In this document: in pieces, positions 1-9,063 of the stretch
How positions within the stretch are numbered: the stretch's first letter is position 1
Layout of the letters: the number at the start of each line of letters is the position of its first letter
Source: Shewanella sp. Isolate11
GTDB lineage: Bacteria; Pseudomonadota; Gammaproteobacteria; Enterobacterales; Shewanellaceae
Reading direction: 5' to 3'
DNA: 64,000 nt
NCBI RefSeq assembly: GCF_022398315.1
Contig: NZ_JAKEVF010000009.1
Location: 19,716 to 83,715 of the forward strand
Program-made: the position numbers and the translations under genes
Notes under the pieces: generated by a model
Database searches by the model: none
Told to the model about the DNA's origin: nothing
Seen by the model: only the letters and a program-made list of their open reading frames with translations

Positions 1-591
1 TCCTGTATGGGCAATATAATTAGCCACACCGTCGAGGAACATCTGCACCGAAATCATCACCAACACCATGCCCATCAGGCGTTCAACCGCCGTTAAGCCC
101 TTCTCGCCAAGCACTTTAGTAAACAATTTATAGAAGAGTAAGATAACGGCACTCGCGCCCCATGCGGCCACTAATGCTATAGTCCAGTCTGTCATACGAC
201 TGGCATCGGTATGAGCAAGTAATATTAACGCTGCGAGCACCGATGGCCCCGCCATTAACGGAATCGCCATTGGCACGATAAAGGGCTCTTCACCTGCTGC
301 TAACCCAACGACGCCACCGGGCTGAGGGAAGATCATCCGAATCGCAATCAAAAACAGAATAATACCACCGGCAATACTGACCGATTCAGAGCGCAGATTT
401 AGGAAACTCAATATCGCTTCACCAGCGTAAAGAAAAAGCAGCATAATCACTAATGCGAAGATTAACTCTCGGATCAGAACTCGACGGCGCTTTTTCGGCT
501 CGATATGACGCAAGATAGAGGCGAATATGGGCAAGTTCCCTAATGGGTCCATAATCAGAAATAACATTACCGCAGCAGAAAAAATGTCCAT
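1..591 (-). CDS. yhgN: MarC/YhgN family inner-membrane protein (runs off left edge)
   Basis: An open frame starts at the ATG ending at 591 and stays open for 197 codons to the window edge, so the stop lies outside. E. coli YhgN is also about 197 residues, so nearly the whole protein is probably present. I translated it by hand. It shows the family's conserved blocks: MDPLGNLPIF near residue 14, AGGIILFLIAIRMIF near 80, AGEEPFIVPMAIPL near 105, LGEKGLTAVERLMG near 165 and a final QMFLDG. The protein is almost entirely hydrophobic, with about six membrane segments. The family is often called a multiple-antibiotic-resistance protein, but transport function is not established. It is divergent from the gene at 815. 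Confidence 0.85.
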   Translation of the reverse strand, partial: MDIFSAAVMLFLIMDPLGNLPIFASILRHIEPKKRRRVLIRELIFALVIMLLFLYAGEAILSFLNLRSESVSIAGGIILFLIAIRMIFPQPGGVVGLAAGEEPFIVPMAIPLMAGPSVLAALILLAHTDASRMTDWTIALVAAWGASAVILLFYKLFTKVLGEKGLTAVERLMGMVLVMISVQMFLDGVANYIAHTG

Positions 592-814
592 AGCTCAATA
601 GTCGTCAAGAGTTGAGCCCGTATTGTATAACGAATCCAGCTGCTTATTCAGCAGATCAGCCAACAAAATTAGGCTAAAGCACAATATCCAGCCATTTAAA
701 CTAACCAACTAACAAAGCATAAGTAAATTCACTATCAGGTGATGGTAAATATTCGATTGCCAGAGATAAGACTGTTATACTAACGGGCTTCCTTATTCCC
801 TAATAACAGTTGAT
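592..814. other. Divergent intergenic region
   Basis: This is the 223-bp spacer between divergent yhgN and the His-rich membrane protein gene. It is AT-rich and must hold both promoters. I could not find a well-spaced -35/-10 pair or a palindromic operator, and it contains no credible ORF or RNA structure. Confidence 0.4.
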
Positions 815-2392
815 ATGTACTATCTCGTCGCCAGTTGTATTGCACTCCTGCTAGGTCCACTATTTTACCGTTTCTTTACGGCAGAAAGTGGCCTACAAAA
901 AGGCTTAGATGGCTTTATCTTTGTCTCCCTCGGCGGCCTTGTACTTATCCACATCCTGCCAGAACTGTTAGAACATGGTGGCTTCTTGGCCGTAGTGTTT
1001 GTCATTATCGGTTTATGGGGACCTACCCTCAGCGAAAGGCTATTTCATCGCTATTCCGAAGTGACTCATAACCTGACCCTCATCTTAGGGATCACCGGAT
1101 TATTGCTACACACCATGACCGATGGCGGCGCCATGGTGCTTGCTCAGCAAGATGGTAACTCCGCCCTACTCGCACTCGGAGTGATACTGCATCGGCTCCC
1201 TGTTGGGCTAGCCATTTGGTGGCTGCTAAAACCCCAGGTTGGTAGTCGCTGGGCGATGATAGTGCTATTGGGAATGATGTTATTAACCAGTGTGGGCTAT
1301 TTCGCTGGTGAGCAATTACTGACTCAGCTCAGCCTTGATAATACGGTTTATCTGCAAGCCTTCGTTACCGGTTCGATTCTGCATGTGGTCTTGCATCAGC
1401 CCCACGGCAATAGCATCAATGACAAGCAAGGTAAATATGAATATCAGGCGGGTATCGGCAGTATTCTCGGCATTTTACTGCTGTTTGTATTGCTAATGAT
1501 GGACTCGGGGAGTCATGACCACCATGAACACTCCCACAGTACAGAACAGCTTATCGACTGGTTATTAACCTTAGCCCCAGTATTGTTACTCGCTTACATC
1601 ATTGCCGCGGTGCGTTATCAGTTTGGTCTATCACCACATCACAACAAATTAAGTTTACGTTGGCTGCAACGACTCGCCGGACCTGAAGCCTTGGTGATTA
1701 GTTTGCTATTACTGGGGCCAAGCCTTGCGATTATCCAGATAGCGGGTTTGCTGTTTCTGGGCTTGTTGTTCACGCAATTTAAAGTCGAGCCCACAGATCC
1801 ACATCAAGGCCTACCTATCGCTTCGTGGCAGTTTGGCTTTGGCCATTTAGTGGATCGCAGTGCACCTTGGATTATTCTTAGCCTGATCTTAGCCAACCTG
1901 ATAGGTCACCCTTCAGTTCCACTGGAAAATCCTATAGTTCAGGTCATCATATTATTGCTGCTGTTTTTGCCAATGCGCTTTTGTAACTTAGGCGGCGCGG
2001 TATTAGCATTATCACTCGCCTACAGCGGCTGGAGCATCGAGGCAGTAATGGTGACCCTGTTAGCAGCACCAATATTTAACGTTGCCCAATTAAAGTTACT
2101 TAACTGGCCACAACGTCTGTCACTTTTCACCATGCTGATAGTCTGCTTATTAGCTTGCCATTGGCTGTTACCCCAATGGCACAGTGTGATCAGCTTGCCA
2201 CAAGCAATGAATGCAACGGCACTGGTGTTAATTGCAGTTATTTTCGGTGCCAGCTTATTAAGACTCGGCCCTCGTAAGTTTATGGCTCGCATAACTTTAT
2301 GGACACCGAAAGTGCATGATCACGGCGATAATGGACAGCATCAACATGGTCAACAAGATCACAGTCACCACAAACATGGCCATCACCACTAA
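815..2392 (+). CDS. His-rich polytopic membrane protein, ZIP-like N-half and permease-like C-half
   Basis: This is a 525-residue integral membrane protein with more than ten hydrophobic segments. The N-terminal half resembles ZIP metal transporters: HILPELLEHGG near residue 46 looks like the metal-site helix, and LHRLPVGLAIWW near 128 looks like a second ZIP helix. A His-rich loop (HDHHEHSHS) lies near 234. The C-terminal half, from about residue 270, resembles UPF0718/ArsP permeases, notably MRFCNLGGAVLALSLAYSGWS near 390 followed by LLAAPIFNVAQ. The last 25 residues are mostly His, Gln, Gly and Asp, typical of Zn, Ni or Co handling. I infer a divalent-metal transport role. The two-part reading rests on motif resemblance only. 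Confidence 0.6.
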   Translation: MYYLVASCIALLLGPLFYRFFTAESGLQKGLDGFIFVSLGGLVLIHILPELLEHGGFLAVVFVIIGLWGPTLSERLFHRYSEVTHNLTLILGITGLLLHTMTDGGAMVLAQQDGNSALLALGVILHRLPVGLAIWWLLKPQVGSRWAMIVLLGMMLLTSVGYFAGEQLLTQLSLDNTVYLQAFVTGSILHVVLHQPHGNSINDKQGKYEYQAGIGSILGILLLFVLLMMDSGSHDHHEHSHSTEQLIDWLLTLAPVLLLAYIIAAVRYQFGLSPHHNKLSLRWLQRLAGPEALVISLLLLGPSLAIIQIAGLLFLGLLFTQFKVEPTDPHQGLPIASWQFGFGHLVDRSAPWIILSLILANLIGHPSVPLENPIVQVIILLLLFLPMRFCNLGGAVLALSLAYSGWSIEAVMVTLLAAPIFNVAQLKLLNWPQRLSLFTMLIVCLLACHWLLPQWHSVISLPQAMNATALVLIAVIFGASLLRLGPRKFMARITLWTPKVHDHGDNGQHQHGQQDHSHHKHGHHH

Positions 2393-2475
2393 CGGCAACG
2401 AGGCTCTCATAATCAGGCAAGATGGTGCTTGATTTACGGTGATAAAGTTGGCATTTCAATGCTGACGCAGCTAAG

Positions 2476-2655
2476 TTATACCAATCAAAGTAAATTAGTG
2501 ATCAGCCCGTTTGTAACAGAAAAAGGCGCAGGACAAATTGTCGAGAACAAGGCGTAAATTGCAGTAACTAGTTATTCTAATAACAAAATTTACAACACGG
2601 TTATCGGCGATTTTAACTAGCAAGAATGATCATATAATTACTACGATTGGTATTA
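2476..2655. repeat. 180-bp MITE-like inverted-repeat element
   Basis: The element is bounded by inverted repeats of 29 bp (2476-2504 and 2627-2655) that match at 22 of 29 positions by hand alignment. The ends read TTATACCAATC and GATTGGTATTA, and the inner edge of each arm is TGATCA. There is no ORF inside. A single right end of the same kind recurs at 7371-7391, and a left end (TAATACCAATCA) at 29169-29180. It sits directly upstream of the NRDE gene. No convincing target duplication is visible. Confidence 0.65.
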
Positions 2656-2685
2656 AAGCCACTCATCATTATTCAGGTCTGGCCA

Positions 2686-3447
2686 ATGTGCATTCTGTTT
2701 ATCGCCTTAGAAACTCACCCTGATTACCCGCTAATTGTCTGCGCTAACAGGGATGAGTTTCATATTCGCCCCACCGAGCCCGCTCACTTTTGGCCACCGG
2801 AAAACCAGCTACTCGCAGGCAGAGATCTACAGGCGGGAGGCAGTTGGCTGGGAATAAATCGACAGGGTTATATTGCCGCAGTAACCAATATCCGCGCCCC
2901 CGAGCTACAGCAATCCGATAAACGCAGTCGTGGCGAGTTAGTCATCAACAGTCTGCAAAACCCCGAGGCAATGAATGCAACTTGGCTAGAAGAACAAGGC
3001 CACTTTTATAATCCCTTCAATCTGCTGTTTGGTCAGGGACATAGACTCTACTGCTTTCATAGTGTCGACAATAGCATCAAGCGCCTCAGTCCGGGATTTC
3101 ACGCGATTAGCAATGGTGCCTTAGATGATATCTGGCCGAAAATGGCCAAAGGTACTCAAGCTCTAGAACAACAGCTTTCTCATAACAGCCCACCGGATAT
3201 CGATGCTCTGTTGCAAATCATGACAGATCAAACTCAGGCCGATGATACTCTCTTGCCGCAAACGGGGATCGCCTTGGAGTGGGAAAGACAGCTCTCCTCT
3301 ATTTATATCAAACACCCTGAATATGGCACTCGATCGACCTCGATTATCATCCAAGATAAATTAGGTAATTGTCGCTTTATCGAGGTGCGATATGATGGCA
3401 AAGGCAGAAACCTTGGCCAGCAGACGTTTAACATTCCTGCGGATTAA
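2686..3447 (+). CDS. NRDE family protein (TANGO2 homologue)
   Basis: The product is 253 residues if started at the ATG at 2686. I prefer this start to the upstream TTG at 2648 because NRDE proteins begin Met-Cys, and Cys2 is expected to become the N-terminal residue after Met removal. The defining NRDE motif is at residues 21-24 (CANRDEF), followed by the family's PAHFWP and AGGSWLGIN blocks. A conserved GTRSTSII segment near residue 215 matches the C-terminal family motif. The biochemical function of bacterial members is not established; a heme or acyl-CoA related role has been proposed for the eukaryotic homologue. Its stop codon overlaps the stop of the convergent gene. Confidence 0.85.
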   Translation: MCILFIALETHPDYPLIVCANRDEFHIRPTEPAHFWPPENQLLAGRDLQAGGSWLGINRQGYIAAVTNIRAPELQQSDKRSRGELVINSLQNPEAMNATWLEEQGHFYNPFNLLFGQGHRLYCFHSVDNSIKRLSPGFHAISNGALDDIWPKMAKGTQALEQQLSHNSPPDIDALLQIMTDQTQADDTLLPQTGIALEWERQLSSIYIKHPEYGTRSTSIIIQDKLGNCRFIEVRYDGKGRNLGQQTFNIPAD

Positions 3448-3866
3448 TCGGAAGAATGATCATGGGTGATCACCCATTTGTCATCAATTTTTTCCACCAA
3501 CAGAGTAAACACCCCATTGGGTTTATCTTTGGCACGAATTAATTGCCAGCGTCCCACAACTAAAGCCGCATAGTTACTCAACAGCTTAATATCTACATTG
3601 CTAAATTTGAGCTGTCCCATAGTGGCTTGATCGGGGTAATTCTTTTTATAGGCTGCGAGGATTTCGACCCAGCCATTACGAAACTGCTTGGTAGTGGCAA
3701 AACGCAGCTTGTCGCTCTTCCAATACCCCTGCATATAGGCATCTAAATCTCCACGATTCCAGGCCACCGCTTGCCTTGATAACATGGCAGCAATTTCGTC
3801 TGTGGGAACGGCCGCAGCAGGAAAAGTCCATATCAGTAATAATACTATCCAACCATTTTTAAACAT
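3444..3866 (-). CDS. Secreted DUF4440/SnoaL-like (NTF2 fold) protein
   Basis: This is a small protein of about 140 residues with an N-terminal signal peptide (hydrophobic stretch ending PAAAVP). The mature part fits the NTF2-like DUF4440 pattern: AVAWNRGDLDAYMQGYW near residue 35, a central Gly-Trp segment, and a final KWVITHDHSSD resembling the family's strand-ending H-x-H. It is expected to be periplasmic. I start at the second Met (3866) because a GGAG lies six bases upstream; the ORF can also begin one codon earlier. Members have diverse or unknown functions, so none is assigned. It is convergent with the NRDE gene. Confidence 0.7.
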   Translation of the reverse strand: MFKNGWIVLLLIWTFPAAAVPTDEIAAMLSRQAVAWNRGDLDAYMQGYWKSDKLRFATTKQFRNGWVEILAAYKKNYPDQATMGQLKFSNVDIKLLSNYAALVVGRWQLIRAKDKPNGVFTLLVEKIDDKWVITHDHSSD

Positions 3867-4024
3867 CATCTACTCCATCGTGCGATATTAAGGTGTAATA
3901 TATAGTACAAATTCTGTAAGGCGCTCTCTAAAAACAATATTTTAATGCCGTTAGCGACGATGTGAATTATTAAGAAATACGACTGCGGCAAGCCAACAGA
4001 ACACCTAATCATAGAGCTTAACTT

Positions 4025-4582
4025 ATGTTCAGAATAACCTGTAAAAGCCTACTCAAGTTATGGGGCTGGAAAATTGATGGGCACTTGCCTGTCAATCAAC
4101 AATATGTCGCCATCGTTGCGCCCCATACCAGCAATTGGGATTTTATTATCGGTGTCTTAGCTCGAGGGGCATTGGGACAAAAAATTCACTTTCTCGGTAA
4201 ACATCAGCTATTTATTCCCCCCTGGGGGTGGTTCTTTAAAGCCATCGGCGGCACGGCGGTCGATCGACGTAAGAACAACAATCTAGTGGATGCCGCGGCG
4301 CAATTATTTAGCCAAGACCCTAACTTCAGACTCGCACTAGCCCCCGAAGGCACTCGCAGTCCAGTCAAGCGTTGGAAAACGGGTTTCTACCATATTGCCG
4401 TAAAAGCTCAGGTGCCTATCGTCACTGTTGCCTTCGATTTTGCGAATAAGCAAGTGGTGATCCCCGAGCCGATGCAAGTCACTGGAGATATTGAGCCCGA
4501 AATGAATCGCATCTTAGATTTCTATCGCGACATCAAAGGCTGTCATCCAAAGGCCATACCTGAACGTTTTGACGCGCAATAA
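4025..4582 (+). CDS. PlsC-type 1-acyl-glycerol-3-phosphate acyltransferase-like protein
   Basis: This 185-residue protein has the catalytic HX4D motif (His34 to Asp39, HTSNWD) and the glycerol-phosphate-binding block EGTRS at residues 108-112, both hallmarks of the PlsC/LPLAT superfamily. It is shorter than E. coli PlsC (about 245 residues) and resembles the compact bacterial branch with GGTAVDRR before the second motif. An acyl transfer onto a lipid acceptor at the inner membrane is likely, but the acceptor is unknown. The LysE-type gene begins 11 bp downstream on the same strand, so the two are probably co-transcribed. Confidence 0.8.
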   Translation: MFRITCKSLLKLWGWKIDGHLPVNQQYVAIVAPHTSNWDFIIGVLARGALGQKIHFLGKHQLFIPPWGWFFKAIGGTAVDRRKNNNLVDAAAQLFSQDPNFRLALAPEGTRSPVKRWKTGFYHIAVKAQVPIVTVAFDFANKQVVIPEPMQVTGDIEPEMNRILDFYRDIKGCHPKAIPERFDAQ

Positions 4583-4593
4583 TCTGCCAGCTT

Positions 4594-5214
4594 ATGAATT
4601 TAGATACTTGGTTACTCTATCTATTTGCGATTGTGATGCTCGCCATCTCCCCCGGCACTATGGCCGTGCTGTCGATGAGTCATGGTATTCATTTCGGCAA
4701 ACGTCGCAGCTTAGCCACCGCCTGTGGCAGTGTTAGCTCGGCACTATTATTAATGTTTGCTTCGGCAGCGGGACTGGGCGCACTTTTAAGCGCCAGCGAA
4801 TATGGCTTTGTATTACTGAAATATTGTGGCGCCGCTTACCTGGGTTATTTGGGCATCAAGTTACTGCTGAGTAAACCAAGCACACCAGGATTCGAGTTAC
4901 AACGGCAGAGCAAAGGCACACCGAAACAGATGTTTAAGCAAGCCTTTCTGGTCGGGATCAGTAACCCCAAAGATCTCCTGTTCTTTGGCGCACTGTTCCC
5001 GCAGTTTATCGACCTTAACGCTCCCCAAGGTCAACAACTGATGATATTGGCACTAACATGGGCCATCGTCGATTTCAGCTTTGTGATGATCTATGCCAGC
5101 ATGGCTAATGTGCTAGCACCTAAACTGAAAGCCAGCCAACAACTGCATTGGTTTGACCGAGTTAGTGGTGGCATATTTATCACTTTAGCCACCATCCTCA
5201 TCACTCGAGATTAA
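4594..5214 (+). CDS. LysE/RhtB family amino-acid exporter
   Basis: This 206-residue membrane protein has about six hydrophobic segments. The N-terminus carries the family signature ISPGTMAVLSMSHGIHFGKRRSLATACGSVSSA (residues 18 onward), and the YLGYLGIKLL block near residue 82 and the NPKDLLFFGALFPQFID block near 125 are both typical of RhtB proteins. It is expected to export small amino acids or derivatives by proton exchange; the substrate cannot be read from sequence. It follows the acyltransferase gene by 11 bp. Its stop overlaps by a few bases the end of the convergent ybdG-like gene. Confidence 0.85.
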   Translation: MNLDTWLLYLFAIVMLAISPGTMAVLSMSHGIHFGKRRSLATACGSVSSALLLMFASAAGLGALLSASEYGFVLLKYCGAAYLGYLGIKLLLSKPSTPGFELQRQSKGTPKQMFKQAFLVGISNPKDLLFFGALFPQFIDLNAPQGQQLMILALTWAIVDFSFVMIYASMANVLAPKLKASQQLHWFDRVSGGIFITLATILITRD

Positions 5215-6461
5215 CCTTTTAAACTTCGCACATCGGCACCAGTAGGTGCCTGGAAAGCACGCAGGTTAAACTGCGGCAGAATCGCATAGATATGGTCGAA
5301 AATATCTGCCTGAATATCCTCATAAAAAGCCCATCGAGTATCGTTAGTAAAGATATAAATCTCTATGGGTAACCCTTCCGTCGTCGGTGCTAACTGGCGT
5401 ACCAGCAGCGTCATATCTTGATGCACTTTAGGGTGCTGCTGCATGTACTGACGCAAATAGGCACGGAAGGTGCCCACATTGGTTAGGTGACGACTATTAA
5501 CCGGCATATCGCCATCTTGAATCTTGGCATTAAACTCACTAATTTCTGTCTTTTTATCGGCTAAATACTGCTTTAACAGATTGATTTTACCCAGACGCTG
5601 CAACTGCTCTTCGGTTAAAAACGCTATCGAGTCGATATCGATATTCACCGCTCGCTTAATTCGGCGGCCGCCCGACTCCGACATGCCCTGCCAGTTCTTA
5701 AACGCATCCGACACTAAGGCATAGGCGGGGATCATGGTAATGGTCTTATCCCAGTTCTGCACCTTTACCGTGGTCAATGACACCTCTTCAACCGAGCCAT
5801 CGGCGCCATACTTATCCATTTGGATCCAATCGCCAGGGCTTACCATCCGATTAGCCGCCAGCTGAATACCCGCCACAAAACCCAGAATGGTATCTCTGAA
5901 CACCAACATCACTAAACCGGTGGCAACCCCTAAGCCGCTGAGGAAGTAGATGGGCGATTGCTCAGACAGCACCGAAATAGACACAATAATGGCCACAAAA
6001 AACAGAAACAACTTACACAGCTGAACAAAGCTCTTGATGGGTAAACGGCGACTGATCTGATTCACATCAGCAATCTCGTTGGCCGAATCCAAGGTGCTAA
6101 AGATGGCACGAACAACCAATACGATAATCACCACATCCAGCAGCCGATCCACCATACTACTGATCAGTTGATGCTCGGCTAATACTAATGGCAGCATGAT
6201 GTTGAGCATCAAGGCGGGCACTAGGATTGCCATTTTTTCCAACACGCCGTGATGCATAATAACGTCGTCCCAACGCACCTTAGAGCGCTGAATCACGATA
6301 TTCATGGTACTCACAACACCACGCTTAACCAGAAAATAAGCAATGAAAGCAATCAGCAGACAAGCAAATACCATGATGCTCACGGTGAGTCCATCTGTCG
6401 AACTGTCGATACCTAAGCCAGCTAACCATTGTGCGACTTGCTCGCGTAATTCTTGATCCAA
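5211..6461 (-). CDS. ybdG: MscS-family mechanosensitive channel, YbdG type
   Basis: The product is 416 residues; E. coli YbdG is 415. The MscS core is clear: GLGVATGLVMLVFRDTILGFVAGIQLAANRM at about residues 175-205, then the beta domain with KYGADGSVEEVSLTTVKVQNWDKTITMIP and DAFKNWQGMSESGGRRIKR. The last third keeps YbdG-specific text such as NVGTFRAYLRQYMQQHP, MTLLVRQLAPTTEGLPIEIYIFTN and a final PTGADVRSL. Several N-terminal membrane helices precede the core. It likely gates on membrane tension during osmotic downshift. The start is a TTG with GGGAG eight bases upstream. Confidence 0.9.
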   Translation of the reverse strand: MDQELREQVAQWLAGLGIDSSTDGLTVSIMVFACLLIAFIAYFLVKRGVVSTMNIVIQRSKVRWDDVIMHHGVLEKMAILVPALMLNIMLPLVLAEHQLISSMVDRLLDVVIIVLVVRAIFSTLDSANEIADVNQISRRLPIKSFVQLCKLFLFFVAIIVSISVLSEQSPIYFLSGLGVATGLVMLVFRDTILGFVAGIQLAANRMVSPGDWIQMDKYGADGSVEEVSLTTVKVQNWDKTITMIPAYALVSDAFKNWQGMSESGGRRIKRAVNIDIDSIAFLTEEQLQRLGKINLLKQYLADKKTEISEFNAKIQDGDMPVNSRHLTNVGTFRAYLRQYMQQHPKVHQDMTLLVRQLAPTTEGLPIEIYIFTNDTRWAFYEDIQADIFDHIYAILPQFNLRAFQAPTGADVRSLKG

Positions 6462-6692
6462 AATATCACTCTCCCATGGCTATTAGGCTGTACTATTTAT
6501 CAGATAAAAAACCTTTATAGACAAACAGATAAAAATACCACAACCTCTTATTTAAAACGCATTTTAGCACAGACGATATGTCTTCATAATAAATATCATC
6601 TCGCCCTATCGTCAGCGGTATACGGATTCTCATACCGCTCATAAGCTATGCTAAGATAAACTGATATCTGCCTAATTCATTGGATGATTTTT

Positions 6693-7334
6693 ATGTACAA
6701 AGCCCTGCAAGCCTATAGCTTTTTGGCATTCGCCCTAGTGGCCTTGCCCAGTGTTGGCGACGAAGTATCGAAACAGACTATGGCTGTGGTCACCTTAGAA
6801 AATGGTGCCAAGGTGCAACTAAATGATGACTTCACCTGGGAATATCTTTTTATCGACACTCCAGCGGCTCAAGCCGCCCCCCAAGTTACAGACGCAGAGC
6901 AAATGGCTCAGCAAACTGCAGAAGCCATCAACCCAAGCATCAACACGGCACCAGTGGTGGCTGGAGCACTAACCAATAGCGCCATCAATCAAGCTCAGTT
7001 ATTAAAATCTACCGCTAAAGATGGCGTAAAAGTCAGCTATTTAACCCATCAATGGGATGATAAAGGTCGCCTCGGGCTTAACTTCGAACTCTCAAGCCAA
7101 AGCAGCGACAGTTATGTGCTAATCGAGCTGGAAGTGAGCTTATTCGATGACGATGGGCAGCCGCTCGTCAAACAAACCTTACCGGTATGGCAGGCGATTT
7201 TTAGAATGCCTGAAACTTATCTGCGTAAAGGCCAAACTCGCAACAGCGATACCCTTTGGTTCGAAGGAGTCGATAAAGCGCGCTGGCAAAAACAGTTGTT
7301 AACCCTGAAGGTTAAAGACATGGATTCGCGTTAA
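6693..7334 (+). CDS. DUF3157 family secreted protein
   Basis: The product is about 213 residues with a signal peptide (hydrophobic run ending VALPSVGD). The mature N-terminus has MAVVTLENGAKVQLNDDFTWEY, the short conserved strand typical of DUF3157. A low-complexity Ala/Gln/Pro linker follows (residues 55-95), and the C-terminal domain ends in KARWQKQLLTLKVKDMDSR. I prefer the ATG at 6693 because GGATGA sits about eight bases upstream; the in-frame ATG at 6684 has no ribosome-binding site. The function is unknown. The gene stands alone. Confidence 0.7.
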   Translation: MYKALQAYSFLAFALVALPSVGDEVSKQTMAVVTLENGAKVQLNDDFTWEYLFIDTPAAQAAPQVTDAEQMAQQTAEAINPSINTAPVVAGALTNSAINQAQLLKSTAKDGVKVSYLTHQWDDKGRLGLNFELSSQSSDSYVLIELEVSLFDDDGQPLVKQTLPVWQAIFRMPETYLRKGQTRNSDTLWFEGVDKARWQKQLLTLKVKDMDSR

Positions 7335-7370
7335 CCCAATTCACTGCAACCTAGTTCCCCCGAGATCGGA

Positions 7371-7391
7371 TAATTACTGCGATTGGTATTA
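7371..7391. repeat. Solo end of the 2476-2655 element family
   Basis: The 21 bp ending GATTGGTATTA match the right arm of the element at 2476-2655 (TAATTACTNCGATTGGTATTA). No matching left arm lies nearby, so this is a remnant or solo end between the DUF3157 gene and the hutH terminator. Confidence 0.5.
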
Positions 7392-7434
7392 GCTTAAGGT
7401 TCTTTGACAACACTCATAGCTAACGACAGCGCAT

Positions 7435-7461
7435 AAAAAAGGGCCATCATGACCCTTTTTT
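7435..7461. terminator. Bidirectional rho-independent terminator after hutH
   Basis: An A-run followed by GGG, a short inner CAT/ATG pairing, CCC and a T-run gives a hairpin with T-tracts on both strands. It lies about 50 bp past the hutH stop and also downstream of the DUF3157 gene. Confidence 0.75.
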
Positions 7462-7512
7462 ATCGTGCACTCTTTATTGTGTGATTGTTTATTGTGCGAT
7501 TGTTATCGACAA

Positions 7513-9045
7513 TTAGAAGCTAGGCATAGTGTTCGCTGGAAGATAGCCATTGAAGCTTGCCGTTAACAACAAGTCAGTCGCCGATTCGATATCTGGACCG
7601 AAGAACCTGTCCTTATCATAATAGCTTACCAACTCGCGCAGCTCAGCTTTAGCTTGCGCTACCGCAGCTGACGGCTGAAGGGGTGCGCGGAAATCTAACC
7701 CTTGTGCAGCTGCCAGCAGCTCAACCGCTAACACGCCACGAGTATTCTCAGACATATCTCTTAATCGACGAGCCGCGAAAGTTGCCATAGAAACATGGTC
7801 TTCCTGATTAGCCGATGTGGGTAAGCTGTCTACTGACGCAGGGTGAGCATAGGTTTTATTTTCCGATGCCAATGCCGCAGCGGTAACCTGAGCGATCATA
7901 AAGCCTGAATTCACACCACCGTTTTCTACCAAGAAAGGGGGCAACTTAGACAGGCTAGAGTCAATCAATAATGCGATGCGACGCTCGGCGATAGACCCTA
8001 ACTCAGCAATGGCAATCGCCAAGTTGTCGGCGGCCATGGCAACCGGTTCCGCATGGAAATTACCACCAGAAATAATATCACCCGTATCTTGGAATACCAG
8101 CGGGTTATCAGTCACGCCGTTGGCTTCTGTGACTAACACTTCTGCCGCGTGACGAATTTGCGTCAAACAGGCACCCAATACTTGCGGCTGACAACGTAGC
8201 GAATAAGGATCTTGTACCTTCTCACAATTGACGTGATCCAGACTGATCTGTGATTCTTCCCCCAGCAGATGACGGAAAATCGCCGCCGAATCGATTTGTC
8301 CTTGCTGACCACGAGCCGCATGAATACGCGGGTCAAACGGGCTACGACTGCCCATTGCAGCTTCGACACTCATGGCACCAATAACCGAGCTTGCTGCAAA
8401 CAAATCTTCCGCATTAAATAAGCCTTCTAGCGCCAACGCAGTTGAAGCTTGGGTACCATTAAGTAATGCCAAGCCCTCTTTGGCTGCGAGCTCGATAGGC
8501 TCGAGTCCTGCGATCTCCAGTCCCTCTTTGGCCGAGATGAGTTCGCCCTTATGGCTCATCTCACCTTCACCTAGCAGAGGCAAACACATGTGTGATAGCG
8601 GTGCTAAGTCGCCCGATGCGCCAACAGAGCCTTTCTCTGGTACACAAGGGTAAACTTCGGCATTCACAAGGGCTATCAGGAAGTTAATCACCTCTAAACG
8701 AATCCCAGAGAAGCCGCGACTCAGCGAGTTGATCTTCAGCACCATCATCAGGCGCACTGTCGCATCTTGCATATATTGACCGGTGCCAGCCGCATGAGAG
8801 AGCACGATAGAACGTTGTAATAACTGCAGATCTTGCTGGTTAATTTTAGTGTTGGCTAACAAACCAAAACCTGTGTTGATACCATAAACGGTGCGACCTT
8901 CGTCGAGTACCTGCTGTACTAATCCGGCACTGGTATTGATATCGGCGATAGCGCTCGAACACAACTCCAGACTCACCTTGCTGCGGCTAATTTCACGCAG
9001 CTGTGCCAGCGATAATGTGCCTGGCTTTAAAACTAAATGACTCAT
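7513..9045 (-). CDS. hutH: Histidine ammonia-lyase
   Basis: HutH converts L-histidine to trans-urocanate and ammonia, the first step of cytosolic histidine degradation. The protein is 510 residues, the normal family length. The Ala143-Ser144-Gly145 triad in [14 protein letters not shown] is the signature that self-cyclises into the MIO electrophile. Other family blocks are present: YGINTGFG at 54, [38 protein letters not shown] and the C-terminal [10 protein letters not shown]. It follows hutU by 18 bp in the hutC-hutU-hutH run and ends before a strong terminator. Expression is expected to follow HutC. Confidence 0.97.
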   Translation of the reverse strand: MSHLVLKPGTLSLAQLREISRSKVSLELCSSAIADINTSAGLVQQVLDEGRTVYGINTGFGLLANTKINQQDLQLLQRSIVLSHAAGTGQYMQDATVRLMMVLKINSLSRGFSGIRLEVINFLIALVNAEVYPCVPEKGSVGASGDLAPLSHMCLPLLGEGEMSHKGELISAKEGLEIAGLEPIELAAKEGLALLNGTQASTALALEGLFNAEDLFAASSVIGAMSVEAAMGSRSPFDPRIHAARGQQGQIDSAAIFRHLLGEESQISLDHVNCEKVQDPYSLRCQPQVLGACLTQIRHAAEVLVTEANGVTDNPLVFQDTGDIISGGNFHAEPVAMAADNLAIAIAELGSIAERRIALLIDSSLSKLPPFLVENGGVNSGFMIAQVTAAALASENKTYAHPASVDSLPTSANQEDHVSMATFAARRLRDMSENTRGVLAVELLAAAQGLDFRAPLQPSAAVAQAKAELRELVSYYDKDRFFGPDIESATDLLLTASFNGYLPANTMPSF

Positions 9046-9063
9046 ATTTACTGCCTCTTATTA

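Noticed and set aside
757..781. TTGCCA and TATACT upstream of the His-rich membrane protein gene as a promoter
   Set aside because: The spacing is only 13 bp, too short for a sigma-70 promoter.
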